A stretch of DNA of 64,000 nt from Siderastrea siderea (GCA_964030785.1 OZ034972.1:21103183-21167182), one strand, 5' to 3'; shown: positions 15,201 through 27,800, counted from the first letter of the stretch. Translations and numbers: made by a program. The notes: generated by a model from the letters alone, not told the origin.

Positions 15201-15762
15201 GTGACAACTGGCTGATGGGAAACCCTGCCACTTGAAAGTAGCATTTTGAAGCCCCCTTCACAAACATTGCTACATTCTGCAGCAAATGAATCATAAGATC
15301 ATCTCCTATGCGATCATGAAGAAATTGCCACGCTTTGGCTGTTCTTAAGTAGCTAACAATGGAATTAGGATAGCTGTTCTGAAGTCCATGAGTCCCAGCC
15401 ACTGTTCCATTCCTATCATTCCCGCTGAGTTTTTCAAATCCAAACGCGAGAACGTTCGTCTTGTTTGAGTGGCAGACCCTTTCGATCACTCGGTTTATTA
15501 TGTCCCTTAGTGTGAAACACGTATTATGGCTTGGTCTGAATGGTAGCGTAGCGGATTGATCTCGAGGAACAGCAACAAGAGTTGATTTCAGAATGACGAT
15601 GTAGTCCGCAGGGTCGCCATCTTGAATAAGCTTTGTGCCTTTCTCGTTTTTTACCTTATCGATGTAGCTTCGTAGCGTAAATACCTTAAAGTAAAAGGAA
15701 GAAATAATTTTGCGAGCATTACAAAGCTGAGTTTGCTTCTTTTTCGCCTTTTTAGTCACCAT
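3237..15762 (-). CDS. TERT: Telomerase reverse transcriptase, complete, six exons
   Basis: Catalytic subunit of telomerase: it copies the RNA template onto chromosome ends in the nucleus. Exons (minus strand, in order): 15762-13558, 12768-11885, 10951-10737, 9913-9551, 8284-8072, 3547-3237. All introns are GT-AG and the phases join to 4191 nt, 1396 residues plus stop. Visible parts: TEN-like N-terminal region (about 1-210, with NVLAFGF and GDDLMIHLLQN), a charged low-complexity linker with basic KRKVRRGGKRVRR, CP motif (about 537-560), a T-motif block ELWGS at 751-755, motifs 1/2 (RFIPK...RPITNM, about 897-911), motif A FVHVDVSHCYESIPH with Asp987, motif B' IAQGSILS from 1103, motif C RWVDDFLL with Asp1142-Asp1143, motif D, motif E PWCGYLLD (1201-1208) and the C-terminal thumb extension (FSLDEREVTWLCFHAF in exon 6). 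All three catalytic aspartates are present. It is longer than the 1132-residue human protein because of the linker. Intron 5 is 4.5 kb and repeat-rich. Identity is from motif recognition, not a search. Confidence 0.95.
5060..5630. repeat. Degenerate tandem repeat in TERT intron 5, unit roughly 110-120 bp
   Basis: About five diverged copies of a unit recognisable by AGCTTTCATTTGAATGG, then a GATTTCATC.ACAGA block, then AATAAACA.CACCAC. The copies begin near 5070, 5185, 5290, 5395 and 5545. The repeat lies between TERT exons 5 and 6. It has no coding potential. Similar arrays are, from my general knowledge, dispersed in coral genomes; that part is recollection. Confidence 0.6.
8331..8473. repeat. 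143-bp near-perfect palindrome in TERT intron 5-4 region
   Basis: The arms 8331-8402 and 8403-8473 are reverse complements with few mismatches, and meet without a spacer at the GCGCGAAATTTCGCGC centre. The palindrome lies just upstream of TERT exon 5, in the intron between exons 4 and 5. It would form a long hairpin in pre-mRNA or a cruciform in DNA. It could be a small foldback transposon; no clear target duplication was found. Confidence 0.8.
8693..8805 (-). repeat. SINE fragment (family shared with 22311-22560)
   Basis: It contains the antisense of the SINE body: TTAGTCCATCGCAGGCTTAC and ACGGTTCGCTGGTGCCTGTT, both recurring in the copies at 26090-26225 and 33850-34330. Located in the intron between TERT exons 4 and 5. 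Confidence 0.55.
10347..10362 (+). repeat. Short telomere-like TTAGGG tract
   Basis: The 16 bases are GGTTAGGGTTAGGGTT, about two and a half units of the animal telomere repeat, in TERT intron 3 (between exons 3 and 4). It is too short to be a functional interstitial telomere and is probably part of a dispersed repeat. Confidence 0.5.
10465..10669. mobile_element. Small inverted-repeat element (MITE-like) in TERT intron 3
   Basis: Ends are inverted copies: TAGGAATAGAAAGCAAACTG at 10465 and its reverse complement ending at 10669 (one mismatch near the inner edge). The interior is AT-rich and non-coding. I could not define a target duplication with confidence. Confidence 0.5.
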
Positions 15763-15887
15763 TTTACGAGCTCAAAAACCCAGAGAATTTTGCCGCCATT
15801 TTGGCTTTGTTTAACGAATCCGCTGACTTTAAAGCCTACAGGCTCAAAAAACGAAACAAAAGATGACACATTAGATCATATGTCAAA
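15763..15887. promoter_or_regulatory. Putative bidirectional TERT/MANBA promoter
   Basis: Only 125 bp separate the divergent start codons of TERT (15762, minus) and MANBA (15888, plus), so at least part of each 5' UTR and the core promoter must lie here or overlap the other gene. A YY1-type core, AAAATGGCGGC, lies on the minus strand at about 15793-15803, and a second (AAAATGGCGG) overlaps the MANBA start codon at 15885-15894. YY1 sites near start codons are typical of TATA-less animal promoters. No TATA box was recognised. Confidence 0.7.
15764..15799 (-). other. Upstream ORF of 11 codons before TERT
   Basis: An ATG at 15799-15797 opens an 11-codon frame (MAAKFSGFLSS) that ends with TAA at 15766-15764, one base before the TERT ATG. 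Its ATG lies in the YY1-like ATGGCGGC context. It would matter for TERT translation only if transcription starts upstream of 15799, which cannot be seen here. An alternative TERT start in this frame is excluded by the stop. Confidence 0.4.
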
Positions 15888-18800
15888 ATGGCGGTCGGAC
15901 GCCTCATCTTCTCTTTGGCTCTTACAGTTTCTTGTCTTCATCTGACACGTTGTAGCATTGTAGAGGTCAATCTGGCAGGTACCTGGATTGTTCAAAATGC
16001 AAATAAGAGCATAACAGTGCCTGGAGAAGTCCCTGGAAATGTCCACACTGCACTGTATCGGAATGGCACTATTGTGGATCCCTACTTCCGGTTTAATGAT
16101 GTCAACTATCGCTGGATAGCTTATGACAACTGGACCTACACTAGGTCTTTAGAAGGTTTGTATATTTGATGTAATGGTATTTGTTTGGAGAGCGACATGT
16201 ATACTAAATGAGTGGCCAAAACAAGTAGGTATGCTGTGGATGTCAATCTCGGTTGTCAATCAAAGAGAAGCCATTCTCTTTAATTGACTTCACCGACTTA
16301 TGGTATGACTCCTGGGTACAAACCATTACAGAGAAGCCATTCAGTTTGAAATTCCTTTAGATTCCTGGTAGATATACAGAACAACAGAGCTATTAGAGGA
16401 TGAAAAGTTTTATAACGAAGGAAAGATAAAATTTGATGAAAATCGAAAAGTATTCTTAATAACAACAAAAGGGACATGTAAAGGTTGTGCTGCGTGTGGC
16501 GGCTTTGGGGCGAAAGCAGTTCTTGCGTCAGTGGGCTTGCAAATGGGCCTTTGTTTGTTGTAGAATTAATTTTTTTTTCTGATAGATGCTATCTTCTCTT
16601 TTTTATTTTAGAGGAACTTAAAGGATTAGAGTTTGATTTTGATAAAGTGTTAAGCTGTAATACCTTTTCCTAGCTGGCATATTAGTATAGAATTGTTGAT
16701 GATTATTTCTAAATCATTTCTGTTAATTGCCTTGGAGTCCTCTGAGAAACACATGGGACCCACAAAAACTGGATTGATTAAAGAGGGTCCACAGTAGGTT
16801 TGGCGGGATGTGGGATTTGGCTAATTTTTGTGGCGATATTCGGGATGGGAGCTGAAAAAAGGAGCGGAAAGTGGGAATTTCAATTGAGAGCAGGAGCGGG
16901 ATTTTGTGGTTTTAAGGAGTCGGGATGCGAGAATCACAAGGGGAAAGTAGCGGGATACGGTATTTTAACTTTTACGAGACTGCATGATTTGACCAGCACA
17001 GTCTGATACAAATGGATCGTTTGTGAATGAAGTGTGTCGGCTTTCAAGTAATGAATTGATCAAGGAAGAGCGTGAGTCTGCACGTCAAGCTATTATGAGT
17101 CTTTTTGTGATGTTTTGTGTTGATTTCGGAAAGTGGTATCAAGTCACATGTCATGCTACATTGCTTGGCCTTGTCTGCATTCTTAACTTTTCTGTCCCTT
17201 TCCATTGAGCGTTGTGAGAGCAGCTGTGATAAGCTATGGTTAGTCTAGCCGGTTAATGGCAACACTGGCGGACGGTAATGTAATGGCCGTTACCAAAAAC
17301 GAGGTATTCGGCATGGTAAGTTTTGTCGCTATATATTATGAAAAGAGTGCGGGCAGGAATGCCTTTCTTCGAAAAAAAAAAAACATTTCCGAGCAGAAGT
17401 TTACTGAAAGCAAGTAACATAAAAATGCTGAAAGCTTTGAAAAATCTTGTTACATTTCATTTTGCATACCTCATAGCTGAACCGATCTTGCATGACCTTT
17501 GTGCCCCTAGCCTTGTCTAAGCACACAACCCATTTATATACAGGTGGATGTAGAAAAACAACGTGGAGAAAATGTTTGTGTCTCACATCAAAACCATGCC
17601 GCGCTTACAACCCCACAACTTGAACAACGACCCTTTCATTTACATACTCAGTAGGTTGTCTTCCGAAAAAAGTAAGACCGAGGATAGGCAGAACAATCTT
17701 TGTCAATTTTTGCCTTTAACTTATACCTGGACAAGAAAAGGTAAAACAGGCCTAAAACAGAATAACACAAACAAAACACTTGTTACGGTCATTAGTGGCG
17801 ATCTTGAGACTATCGACCATAGAAACGTATAAATGATTGTCAAAATGACTACTGCAGGGACTGATCAAACAACGTGAAAAGACGTATGTTACAATATTTC
17901 GACTGGCCAATACCAGCCTTCATCAGGTTTAGTATGGCAAATCACGAATTTACAGAAATATATATGTAGTAGAACAATGAGCGGAAGTTACATATATGAC
18001 GTGGTATAAAGTATGTGAGGTTTTCGTCATGGAAGTAGAAAGCTATTTAAAAATTTAGGCGGGATCGGGATTTCGACGTAAAGAAGGGCGGGATGGTGGG
18101 ATTAACGGGGAAAAATGGGCGGGATGGCGGGATCTGAGATCCCTATTGTGGACCCTCATTAAATGTGCCCGTTAAAGAGCAACGGTCATTTGTACATGGC
18201 TAGCGGATCTGGCCACTTTCTGTTTTTGCTTTTGGAAAAAAAATGCACAATTGTACAAGCCTTACTTTTCCATCTTCCCACTATCTCACAAATGCCCTTT
18301 TTTCCAGTTTCTCCTTCATTTCTCCCAGTTGCCACCATTCTTCCCTTCTTTTCTCCCAGTTTCCATCTTTCTTTTGTTCCATTTCCCACCCTTTTCCCTC
18401 CCAGTTCCCACCTTACTTTCACCCATTTCCCACCCTTCCTTTCTCCCAATTCTCACCCTTCCTTTCTCCCAGTTCCCACCCTTCCTTTCTCCCAATTCTT
18501 ACCCTTCCTTTCTACCAATTCTCACCCTTCCTTTCTCCTAGTTCCCACCCTTCCTTTCTCCCAATTCTCACCCTTCCTTTCTCCTAGTTCCCACCCTTCC
18601 TTTCTCCCAATTCTCACCCTTCCCTTCTCCTAGTTCCCACCCTTCCTTTCTCCCAATTCTTACCCTTCCTTTCTCCCAGTTCCCATCCTTCCCTTCTCAC
18701 AGTTCTCACCCATCCTTTCTCCCAATTCTTACCCCTCCTTTCTTCCCGTTCCCACCCTCCTTCTCTCTCAACAGCCATCTTTCTTTTTCCCAGTTCCCAG

Positions 18801-21800
18801 CCTTCCTTTCTCCCAATTTTTATCCTTCCTTTCTCCCAGTTCCCACCCTTCCTTTCTCCCAGTTCCTACCCTTTGTTTTCTCCCAATTCTTATCCTTCCT
18901 TTCTCCCAATTCTCACCCTTCCTTTCTCCTGGTTCCCACCCTTCTTTTCTCCCAATTCTCACCCTTCCTTTCTGCCAGTTCCCATCCTTCCCTTCTCCCA
19001 GTTCTCAGTTTATAAACTGGAAGGACACAGCGACAAGGCATTGAGAGTTGCCGGATCTTAAGTAGACCTGGATCAGTAAAACATTTGAAGTAAAAAGATA
19101 TACAGAATGACAAATCCTTATGGCAGTTAAAGGAACAAAAAATTGCAATTTTTTGTTTCATTGCTTTTCATATTTCGTCTTCTGTGTTCTTCGTTTCGTT
19201 TCTTTAACTGCCTTAAGGATCAGTCATTCCGTAGATTTTTTTACTTCCGAGTTCTCACCCTTCCTTTTTCCCAATTCTTACCCTTACTTTCTCCCAGTTC
19301 CGACCCTTCTTTTCTCCCAATTCTTACCCTTTCTTTCTCCCAGCTCCCACCCTTCCTTTCTCCCAGTTCCCACCCTTCCTTTCTCCCAATTCTTACCTTC
19401 CTTTCTCCCAGTTCCCCCCTTCTTTTCTCCTAATTCTCACTCTTCCTTTCTCCCAGTTCCCACCCTCCTTTTCTCCTAGTTCCCAACCTTCTTTTCTCCC
19501 AGTTCCCATCCATCCTTTCTCCCAATTCCTACCCTTCCTTTCTCCCTGTTCCCAACTTCCTTCTTTCCCAATGCCCACCTTTCTTTTTTCCCAGTTTCCA
19601 CCCTTCCTTTCTCCCAGTTCCCACCCTTCTTTTCTCGTAGTTTTCACCCTTATTTTCTCCCATTTCCCACCTTTCCTCTTTTCAGTCCCCCCTTTTTTCT
19701 TCAAGTTCTTAGGGTTCTGCTCTCTCAGTTTCCACCCTTCTTTTCTCCCAGTTTCCAGCTTTCAGTACTCGTCACCAGGCTCCAGGGTCCTGCTTCTCTT
19801 CACCTATAAGCTCGACTAAGTATACCTTCTATTAAGGGGCCAGTTCTTGAAGTTCCAAGCATTCTCCCTACTCAATTTCTGTAAACTTGACCTCTGTTAA
19901 GCGGTCACTCCTATCTACAAGACACACTTACCTGTTAGAAAGTCTCAACAAAATTTGGTAAGACTTTTTATTGCTCTTACTTGTATTAGAACTGACCATT
20001 TTGTAAAAGGAAACCTCACAAATTCATCTTAAATATGGCCTTCGTTGGTACATGTAGTTAAATTGTGTAGTAGGTAAGATACAGGTCAACTGTACGGGGA
20101 TTCATTTTAACTTTTATAATCCTTAAATACATCGATATCTTTGCTGATTTTGTCCACTGTACATTTTCCCAGTCTCTGAAGTCGTGATATCCAAAAGGCA
20201 GATTCTCCTGGTGTTTGAAGGCCTAGACACAGTTGCTACAGTTCTGGTGAATGGCGTCATTGTGGGGCAGTCAACCAACATGTTTCACAGGTACATCTTC
20301 AATGTTAAGGGGGCTCTCAAGGCTGGCTTAAACATCATTGAAGTGCGTTTCACTTCTGCAGTTTTTTATGCCAAAGGACAAGCTGCAAAATCTCCATATC
20401 GTGTACCTCCAGAGTGCCCAGTCCCCGTCCAGCGGGGGGAGTGTCACGGGAATTTCATTAGAAAAGAACAATGTTCATTCAGCTGGGTAAGTTGCTGAAT
20501 GATGTGATCATCATCTAGTTCCTTCTTACATTAATTTTAGTGAAGGTTAGTTATCAGAAATTTCAAAGGTAACTCCTTAAAGGAGCATAAGATTCTTTTA
20601 TGGGTATTATTAATAATTAATTATTCATTGTGACTTGTTAAAAATTAAAAAAGAAATCATGAGTCCATTGGCCCAGGTTTTGTCTACACCCATGTTTTTC
20701 CCACATAAAATTGATTTTCTGTTACTTATTTTGCCCTGGAACTCTCGTGGCAGTTAAAGGGACCTCGCCTTTAATTGCTGCTTTCTACTCCTACATGCCG
20801 ACTTTAATGTTTTAAGACAGCTGTGTTTGTTGACATTAACAGTACTAGACTATGATTAAAATAATAATAATTACTGTTACAGTAGACGATGGTGTGAAAG
20901 TAAAAATGGCTTGTTACAAGTTTGTCAAACAAACAAAACAAAACAAAACAAAATTTGTGTCTTTTTCATGTCTCTTTCAGGACTGGGGGCCAGCCTTTGT
21001 CCCACAAGGAATATGGTACATTTTTGAAAATTCATTAATATAATAAACTACAGAGAGCTTTGTATACAGGTGTATTTGTACGAAAGAATGTAATTATGCA
21101 TTACGTATTAGTGGCACTGGTGTGCAATTAACTGCAATACTATGAACTCCAAGGACACATTGTAGGATGGTCAACCAAAGGTTAAAACAAAATGTCGAAT
21201 GGGCTCATGAATCAAGGCAATGATGGGATATTGTGAAATGTTGATTTAAGGGCAGGTGGTGAGGTGATATTTAACCATGGTAGAAAGCAGAACCCACTCT
21301 TAAATATATGTCTTGTAGGTGGGATTTGGGAAGGCATCTAGTAAATCCTTTTGGTCAGGAAAATCAAGTCAAAGGATTGGGAATGGGACAAAAAAATAAT
21401 GGCAAAAAGTGAGATTAGAAAGCCTGTTTGGAAACACAACAAAATCCATACAGGAACCTGTTAAATTAAATAGGTTTCTTGAAGCCTATATAACCCAAGG
21501 CTTTCAAAATTTCCATGCTAGCAATCCAGATGCTATCATGATTTCACTTTCTGCTGACTCCAGAAGTCATTCTGAGGTAATATAGCAAGTTTTCTTTTTA
21601 TTACCTTGCAGGCGGAATGTGTCTCTGCAAGCTTACAACTCAGCTGTTATAAGGGACATCACAGTGACGCCTACAAAAGGTTCAAGATTATGATTAATCT
21701 TCAGTCTAAGCTTAGAATAAAATAGGAAAATGAGTGATCCAATTAAACCTCAATCAGGCACAGAAAATAAGTTCACCCTTGAATAAGTGAAAAAAGAGCC

Positions 21801-24800
21801 CTCATAGTACAGTAACCTGTTTCAAGAGTAAAACAAGTTCAGTCAGGGTGATGAGGGCTGCAAAACAAAAAACCTTCCATGGGGAGAGTATGGATATTTT
21901 CTGGAACTACATTATTGTAAATTATGTTTACTGACTGAATGTTATTTGTTTTTTCTTTCAGTTGGCTCTGTTAATGTCTCATGGCAGTTGTCAGTGACAG
22001 CTTTTATAGATTCAGCTTATGAAGGTGTCATAGGCAACATACATCTTAGCCTTCCCCAGATGTCACGCACTCTGGAGCTTCCCATAAAACTGTCACAAGG
22101 CTTACAGAGAGTAAATTTGCCAGTTATGACTTTTACACCTAAAGATGATGTAAAACCTTGGTGCCCTCAAGGTTATGGTCAACCAAATCTATACACTTTC
22201 AAGGTAAATTAATGGTAAATGTTTCAATGTTATTGCTTAATTATCGATCAGTAGAGGTACTGTGGGCAGTGTTGGTGCATTGATCTTTTGATTAGAAGTT
22301 TCACAGATCAATGGGGGCACCGTGGTGTAGTGGTTATTATTATTAAGGTCGGTGGTTTAACACCCATCCTTGCTATTGTGTTGTTTCCTTTGACAAGAAA
22401 CTTCACCCCACATTGTCTCTCTCCACCCAGGTGTATAAAATGGGTACTGGCAACATACTGCTGGGGGTAACTCTGCGATGGACTAGCATCCCATCCAAGG
22501 GGGAGTAGCAATACTCTCAGTTGCCTCATGCTACAGAAACTGGGATATTCAGTGTTTCGTTGGAAACGGATTCTTAATTTGTGACGATTACGTTACAATC
22601 GATAATTAATGAGAGAATTACGTTACAATTGATAATGAATTGTAATTAGTGACATTGCGAACGACAATTGAGATTACCGCCAGTTTTCCTCCCGAAGATA
22701 AAGAATTAAATAAGAGCCATCGGGTATGTAAATATTCAATCATTCAACTTTGGCAATATTGTTGTGTATAATTATCGTTGTGATGTTAATACAGGTTTCA
22801 AAAGACTCAAAGCTGTACACCAGGTACAACCCTATACGAGACAGCAAATAAACTGAGAGTCCTTTGACACGTTGGTGAACTTATTAACCGCTTCGGTCGA
22901 GGAAACATTCAGCTCTGGCATGTGTGAGCCTCATGCCCCATGCAATCGTGTGTGACTTAACCTTTTACCTTCAAGGATCAGTGATTCAAGGGTGATCTTT
23001 TCACTTTGTTGTGTTATTCTCAGGTGTATAAAATGGGTATTAGCAAAAATGACGAAGGTAACTTTGTGATGTTCAGACTAGCACCCCATCCAGGAGGAAG
23101 GAGTAATAATCCTAGTTGCTTCATGCTACGGAAAACTGAGTTAATAAGCACTGGCCATGTAGGCCGTTTGTGGCCCAAGTGTGATGTTACCTTAACAACG
23201 ATTCTATTAATTAAACAATGAAAAAATGAATGAATAACAAAATGAACGAACTAAGTAACAAACAAATGAACAGATGATCAAATGAATGAATGAATCAGTC
23301 AGTCAGTCAGTCAGTCAGTCAGTCAGTCAGTCAGTCAGTCAGTCAGTCAGTCAGTCAGTCATGCAGTCAGGCAGTCAGTCAGTCAGTCAGTCAGTTAGTC
23401 ATTCATTCATTCATTCATTCATTCATTCAGTCAGTCAGTCAGTCAGTCAGTCAGTCAGTCAGTCAGTCAGTCAGTCAGTCAGTCAGTCATGCAGTCAGTC
23501 AGTCAGTCAGTCAGTCAGTTAGTCATTCATTCATTCATTCATTCATTCATTCATTCAGTCAGTCAGTCAGTCAGTCAGTCAGTCAGTCAGTTGTTCAGTT
23601 GTTCAGTTGTTCAGTTGTTCAGTTGGACACTCAATTAAGTACTTAATTAATTTGTTTATTAATTATATGCCAGGTAGGTTTACATTCTTGAATGATAGAG
23701 TATTGAAGACTGCAACACAAAGTTTGGTTAAAAAATAAGTAAACATAAAACGAAAACATTTAGACAACGTTGTTTCAGCAGGGTGGCACAGAGATGAAGC
23801 TATGTCCAGAGGGTATCTGGGAACCCATAAGTACAATCTATAACTCCTTTGAGCCAATGATTAAGTGGCTTGGTTATACTAACTCACACATTATTGTATT
23901 TTACTCGATCACATGCAGGTAGTCTTTGTGAGTAACTCTGGTGAAGAACAATCAAGCATAACTCGTAAAATCGGTTTCAGAAAAGTAAAACTGGTTCAGG
24001 AACAAATAAAGGGTGCCCGAGGCAAGTTAACTATGATGAAATTGAACCTAATACATAGCAGGCATAATGGGTCAAAAGAGACCAAATCCTGCCATGGAAA
24101 AAATAAATCTAGAAAGGGTTGGTGTTCGAAGCATGATTGAGAATCACCAATGGTTTGGTAAACAACTTTCAAGTGAGACAGTTGTTATCTATGTCATGAG
24201 CATTGAAAAAAGACGGAGTCTGATTTCCCAGCAGGAATCTAACCCATGATCTTCCGTATAATGGAAGTTTCAGGTACTTGCAAATAAATACCTTGTTATA
24301 TTCTGGAGATCAGATGACTGAAAAGTGATCAGGAGCCAGTGGCGGTAGCGTTAACGGGGCTCGGTTCTTCAAAAGCCGATTAATTCTAACCCTGGGTTAA
24401 AAGTTGACCAAGATGGCTGTTTCTTTTGTCTAAAAGAGTTTTTGTCTCTAATTTGTAGAGAAACTCAAGATAATTCACAGGAATCAAGATTGTTGATCTT
24501 TGAAATTGAGTTCAAAATTGACGCTGTCTAGAATCCTGGTTTACTAGGCTTCTTGAACAACTGGGCCCAGAGCCTGGAAATTGCAGGACAGATACATGGT
24601 GAAGAAGGTGCTTAACTGGCATTTACAGGGCTAGAGAAAGATAATGCGCTCTATTCACACTTAAAAGCGGACTTTGTATATTGCGCTCAGTATAGAAAGG
24701 GAAAGGGGTACCATGATCGGCACCGAATAAACAGCTTAGGAAAGAACATGCTGGAGGGCGATGTTCACATGCCTGTGTTTTGAATAGCCCACGCCTAATC

Positions 24801-27800
24801 TCAATGCAATACATATACATGTACTATCAATGATTTGTGTCTAAACGATCGTTGTTCATTGACACACCCCACCAGAGTAGCATTACAGGCACCAAATCAC
24901 GGTGAAACTCCAACAGTGTCGGCTGCTTTGTAACGGAAAATTTGTAAATTATGTTGCAAGTAATGATGAAAATAATATTGTGCTAATGTTGATCTAGTAT
25001 TGGTTTAATTTGTTTCAGGACTGGGATTTCACTTTGAAATCAACGATTTACCAATATTTCTCAAGGGAGCCAATTGGATTCCAGCAGGTATATATGACTA
25101 GCTTATAAATGTTAAAATTATTTGCTGCTGCAGTCGTCAATTAAAGTCTTTAGGGAACGAAATTTTGCCCGGTTTTTCTAACCAACAGATTCTATTTGGT
25201 CGTGCGTGTGTTCTCTGATAACGCACAGATGACGTCAAAACATAAAACAAAGAAGTGCGGCTCGTACCGTGACTGATGTTCTTACCACGTTTTGACGTGC
25301 TCTTTGCGTTATCAGAACTCTTTGTGATGATGATTTGCGCGCGCAGAACCTTGTGGCTCATTACGTCATTCTTCGGTCTACTTTAATCACAAACTCCCCT
25401 AGACCAATCTAACACGCATTTTACTCTCTCCATTGTATAAACATACCTTATTGGTACTTAATTTCGCGATTTTGGCGAGACAGTATTTCGCGGGGTTTTG
25501 TTTTCGCGATTTCAATAGGCAAATATGAAAAAAAGGGCATTAAATTTCGCGATTCAAGCGTTCTCAACTTCATTTTATTTTTCAAAAAGTCTGAACTTTT
25601 TAAAATTTCTCGATTAAAAATTAACTTTAAGGTAAACTGTAAATCTTTGCAAATTAACGTTATTTCACAATAGAAGATACAAAATGGAACTTGCCCGTAA
25701 AACCAGTTAATAATTTGTGTATTTGTCGATACATATCCTGTGTATGTTGTTGTTATTACATGTTGATAATTTTTTCTGTGATTTGAATTTTCTATATGGG
25801 TATTAAATTTCGCGTGTTTAAATTTCGTGAGGATTTTTATTCGCGGGCCTTTAATTTCGCGATTTTTTTACAATCGCGAAAAACGCGGAATTAAAGACCC
25901 GCGAAATTAAGTACCAATAAGGTACGTAAATGTTTATGGAGAGGCATGGCCTTGTTAAAAAGCAGTCGGTTGGTGGTGAGCCAAATAAGGGCAAGACACA
26001 AGTCGACGTAAGCTTTGGAAATGGTGGAAGTGCAACGTCGTATACAGACTTTAGCTGGTCAGGTCGGAAGGTAGAATCATTTCAAATTCCCCCTCCCTGT
26101 GGATAGGATGCTAGTCCATCGTAGGGTTACCCCCAGGGTTTTGATAGGTTTCTTTAACGGTTCGCTGGTAAATGTTTATACACTTGGGTGGAGAGACACA
26201 ATGTGGGGTACATGTCTAAGGAAAAAACGTGGCGCAGAGAGCAATACTTACGCTGACTATGGGTTAAGTAATTTGTATGTGTAAAGACAAAACGAAAAAA
26301 CCAAACATTCCCTTTTCCTCTCGTTTTTGCAGTGCTGATGCCCAAATGTTGTCTTTGAGCGAGCAGTACTGTCAGGGCTATGCAGGCTATTCGAACCACC
26401 TACGTTTTTTTTTAAAGTTTCACACCCTATAAAGTCTTGAACTCAAAACAACAAGCGTTATACCCATGTCAAAAATAGCGCGAACTTTACAGTTCTTTGT
26501 CTCCTCAGATGCCTTTGAGGACCGTGTAACAAGCTCAGTCCTTAGGAATCTTCTCCAGTCCGCTGCTGACGCACACATGAACGTCGTGAGGAACTGGGGA
26601 GGAGGAATCTATCAACATGACGAGTTCTACGATATAGCGGATGAATTAGGGTATAGTTTTTGTGGAAATCGAATATTAGATTCTTTCGAACATCACTGTT
26701 CAGTTAAGGAGCAGTTCTAAAGACTGGTTGTTTCACTAATAAACGTTCTTGCAATACACTGCAGAACAGGAGCGGTTTTCCCTCTTAACATTGTCGTGGA
26801 AAAACAGAAGGAGGGGACAGGAAAAAACTTTGATTATAGCGAGTTGGCCAAGCTTGCAAGCCCACCAGGGCTTGGGAGAAGACTGAAAACAGATCCTGTG
26901 TTTCGCAGCCCACTCTTTTAGTCTGTGGGATGTAATGTTCCTGTCTAATGCTACGGATTTGTTGACTGCGACTTACCCCCTAGTCTAACAAAAGCCGAAA
27001 AAATATTACATTACATACTGCATCACCTTTTCATCAGCAGGTAGCTTTCTGTTTATAGCCAGTTTATTAAACATGGGCTCTTAATGTTATCGTGATTGAA
27101 TTGTAGGATACTTGTGTGGGAAGAATTCATGTTTGCTTGCGCCTTGTACCCATCAGACGATGAATTCTTGAATTCGGTGAAAGAGGAAGTACGATATCAG
27201 GTAAGTGTTTCAGTACCGCTGGCTTTGTGGTGTTTTTCAAGAGGTGACTTGCAACTGCTTTTCAACTCTCGGAGCAATTCAGTTTATTGGTGCAAATGAC
27301 ACGAACGGAATTCAACAAAAATTAAAAGGAGAGGAAGTAACGAATTACTGACGGCTTCTTCTTTTTCCTCACGCTTCGCATTTACCACAAGTTTTTAAAT
27401 CTCCTTCCCTTCTTTACCTGCTGCGCAGCTGCAAATTATTATTTTTGACCAAAAATCAAAGAGGTAATCAAATAGAGTAACTGTGTTTACTATTTGCAGG
27501 TGCGGCGTTTACAGCATCACCCGTCACTAATGGTGTGGAGCGGAAACAATGAAAATGAAGCAGCCCTGGCGGAAAACTGGTAAGTTTGAGTAAATATAGG
27601 TCTGTTAACTGGTATTCTCAACGATTCAGGGCAAAATATTCGGGCAAGCGAAAGTTGCTGTGCGAATCCAAAAAGATTAAATGTGATGAACACTTAAATG
27701 TGACTTAAATGTGACGTTGACATGTGAACATGTTAATCGTGCTGTGACTAATCAGACCAAAGGTCAAACTAAAAAAAAGACAAACAACAAGGATAATTTC

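Noticed and set aside
18163..19819. Several overlapping ORFs rich in Pro, Ser, Phe and His, and Lys/Gly/Glu on the other strand
   Set aside because: They are translations of the period-23 polypyrimidine minisatellite inside a MANBA intron.
23286..23646. ORFs of SQSVSQSV type on CAGT arrays (also at 41531-41872 and 50079-50429)
   Set aside because: They are direct translations of tetranucleotide repeats; all three frames are open because the period is four and lacks stops.
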